Under the pieces are notes generated by a model. That model had not been told where the DNA came from. It saw nothing but the letters and a program-made list of their open reading frames with translations, and ran no database searches. 37,298 nucleotides of DNA from Bacteroidales bacterium UBA1715 (lineage in GTDB: Bacteria > Bacteroidota > Bacteroidia > Bacteroidales > UBA1715), in the NCBI GenBank assembly GCA_002317135.1, contig DCIX01000030.1, forward strand, positions 1 through 37,298, read 5' to 3'. This document shows, one piece after another, positions 36,121 through 37,298 of the stretch. Both the position numbers and the translations under genes were made by a program. Position 1 is the first letter of the stretch. Each line of letters begins with the position of its first letter.

Positions 36121-37298
36121 CTACAAACTGCGCACAAGACGCACAGATAGACCGTAGTCGCGGTAGTTGTAGTACACGCTGGCATAGTCGCTGTAGAAGT
36201 ACAGGCAGTACGCGTTGTAGTCGTTAGCCGTAGACGACCAGTAGTACCCGTAGGAACCCACGTCCGTACCGTCGCGGTTGCCAGCAGCAGGAAGAAAAAC
36301 TGCTCCGTAAGATTCCATAACCTCCCACTCTACAGCAGAATATTTATTAAACGCATAATTACCTGCCTGTTCTATAAAATCCAACAAGCTTGCTCCATTC
36401 CAATTATCCGGAAGAAATATGTAACCATTTATTCCATTCACTCTTGCTTGCGAACGTAGTCTTGAAGCATTGGGACGTTCATTCATCAAATAATTCCATT
36501 CTTCGCGTGTTAGTGTTCTCCACTGACCCGCTAAGTTTCCGCCGTTGCTTATCTTATTATATACGCCCCAGTCGAAGTTTGTTCCTGCAATGTCAGCAAA
36601 TTCATCACCTACAACACCATAATCACTATAACTTGTACTTGTCATGTACGGATATTTTGAGTTATAACCGCTTGTCCCCCAACCGAACAAGTCTATCCAA
36701 CCGCTGTATGTAGAAGAAATGTTTTTGTTTGCCTCACCTATCATATCATATTGGTGTTCCGCAAAACGCCATGTATTTGTGCTTGCCTGATATTGCAAGT
36801 TGCCTTGCGAGAAGGAAACTGTGCTATTTGCACTAACCGAGAAACAGCCTTTTATTGCTCCTGTTGCATACGAATAACTATTATTAACGGCAAGCGTTTT
36901 AAAACTCTTTTCATTGCCGTAAACAATCTTAGTATTTGTATTGCTGTTTATGTCAGTTAGCGTTACTATTGCATACGAACGCACATAATAGGTTGTATTC
37001 GGATTGAGCGGTTGGTCACAAGCCCATGAGAGCCCGCCATCTTCTGTAATACCTTCTTCATACACAGAATTATCTTGTATTGTAGGATTTGCAGATGTAG
37101 ACAAACAGAAACCCACTTTGCTGTCGCTTCCCATTTTATACCAAGCGGAACCTGTTATTGCCAACAAATCAGAAAATTCTGCACTATGTGAAGTTACATT
37201 TTCCACCTTCATCGCATTCAACACAGGTTTCAATGTGGAATTGTCGGTATCATTTTCGTTATTGTCACCTGTTTCTTCTCCATTATTTTCTTCCTCAG
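36121..37298 (-). CDS. DGR target protein with C-type-lectin/FISUMP-like variable domain (5' end outside window)
   Basis: 391 residues are visible, and the frame stays open to the window edge, so the start and any signal peptide lie outside. The first visible part is an acidic Asn/Glu/Asp/Thr linker, as found after the lipobox of Bacteroidota surface lipoproteins. An Fn3-like region follows (TYYVRSYAIVTL, KSFKTLA). The C-terminal domain has YDMIGEAN, WIDLFGWGTSGY, GQWRTLTREEWNYLMNERPN and YYWSSTANDYNAY and ends SVRLVRSL, the FISUMP / formylglycine-enzyme-like lectin fold used by DGR variable proteins. The last 58 residues are encoded by the VR. It probably binds an external ligand at the cell surface (inference). 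Confidence 0.9.
   Translation of the reverse strand, partial: EEENNGEETGDNNENDTDNSTLKPVLNAMKVENVTSHSAEFSDLLAITGSAWYKMGSDSKVGFCLSTSANPTIQDNSVYEEGITEDGGLSWACDQPLNPNTTYYVRSYAIVTLTDINSNTNTKIVYGNEKSFKTLAVNNSYSYATGAIKGCFSVSANSTVSFSQGNLQYQASTNTWRFAEHQYDMIGEANKNISSTYSGWIDLFGWGTSGYNSKYPYMTSTSYSDYGVVGDEFADIAGTNFDWGVYNKISNGGNLAGQWRTLTREEWNYLMNERPNASRLRSQARVNGINGYIFLPDNWNGASLLDFIEQAGNYAFNKYSAVEWEVMESYGAVFLPAAGNRDGTDVGSYGYYWSSTANDYNAYCLYFYSDYASVYYNYRDYGLSVRLVRSL
36126..36300 (-). repeat. DGR variable region (VR)
   Basis: These 175 nt encode the last residues of the target protein and align to the TR at 35096-35279. All 16 substitutions are at TR adenines: 11 A-to-T and 5 A-to-G. In protein terms there are ten Asn-to-Tyr, two Asn-to-Asp and one each of Asn-to-Ser, Tyr-to-Cys, Met-to-Val and Gln-to-Leu. 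The GC-rich end before the stop (36126-36148) and the 5' border (GTTTTTCTTCCTGCTGCTGG on the minus strand) are unchanged. Confidence 0.95.

Larger units (their letters stand above)
33885..37298 (-). mobile_element. Diversity-generating retroelement (DGR) cassette
   Basis: All DGR parts are on the minus strand within 3.4 kb: target gene with 3' variable region (36121-37298), tetraloop hairpin (36084-36101), terminator (36014-36078), accessory gene (35463-35999), structured leader (35290-35381), template repeat (35096-35279) and reverse transcriptase (33885-35075). The adenine-only differences between TR and VR show that the system has acted on this target. Direction of information flow is TR to VR. 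No integrase, phage or conjugation gene is visible in the window, so whether the cassette is part of a larger mobile element cannot be told. The upstream border lies outside the window. Confidence 0.93.

Overview
The window looks like a chromosomal segment of a low-GC member of the Bacteroidota, probably the order Bacteroidales. Evidence: a complete str-S10-spc-alpha ribosomal superoperon in the order typical of that phylum; repeated TAnnTTTG -7 promoter boxes; no Shine-Dalgarno motifs; a DUF3078 outer-membrane protein; lipoprotein signal peptides; and a zapA / 6S-type RNA / rny neighbourhood. No species call is possible from the sequence alone.

Layout. 1-490: 3' end of an IS1380-like transposase, then a bidirectional terminator. 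509-5060: a small lipoprotein, a hotdog thioesterase divergent from an iron-dependent alcohol dehydrogenase, tRNA-Leu(GAG) on the minus strand, and dsbD. 5124-9602: a DUF3078 outer-membrane protein; a coiled-coil protein overlapping zapA; a 6S-like RNA; rny; and a UDP-sugar epimerase translationally coupled to rny. 9648-13923: FKBP-type isomerase and SpoU methyltransferase (minus), then pgi and an EamA transporter (plus). 13927-16788: a very large secreted protein combining an HExxH metallopeptidase region, a beta-propeller and a probable C-terminal barrel. 16966-33697: 32 co-directional minus-strand genes from rpsL to rplQ, including the short rpmD and rpmJ.

The most interesting part is 33885-37298: a diversity-generating retroelement (DGR), directly upstream of and co-directional with rpsL. 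On the minus strand the order is: a target gene ending in a variable region (VR, 36126-36300), a tetraloop hairpin, a strong terminator, a small accessory gene, a structured leader, the template repeat (TR, 35096-35279), and a DGR-type reverse transcriptase. Hand alignment of TR and VR gives 16 substitutions. All 16 fall at adenines of the TR coding strand, and none of the other 128 aligned positions differs. This is the signature of adenine-directed mutagenic retrohoming. The target is a Bacteroidota surface-type protein with an acidic linker, an Fn3-like region and a C-type-lectin / FISUMP-like C-terminus. The changed codons are mostly AAC to TAC, giving a Tyr-rich variable face. The target gene's 5' end lies outside the window.

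How the DGR parts probably work together (inference from known DGRs): the TR RNA is copied with errors at A by the reverse transcriptase, with help from the accessory protein, and the cDNA replaces the VR. The hairpin just past the VR marks the homing site. The terminator between target and accessory gene separates their expression.
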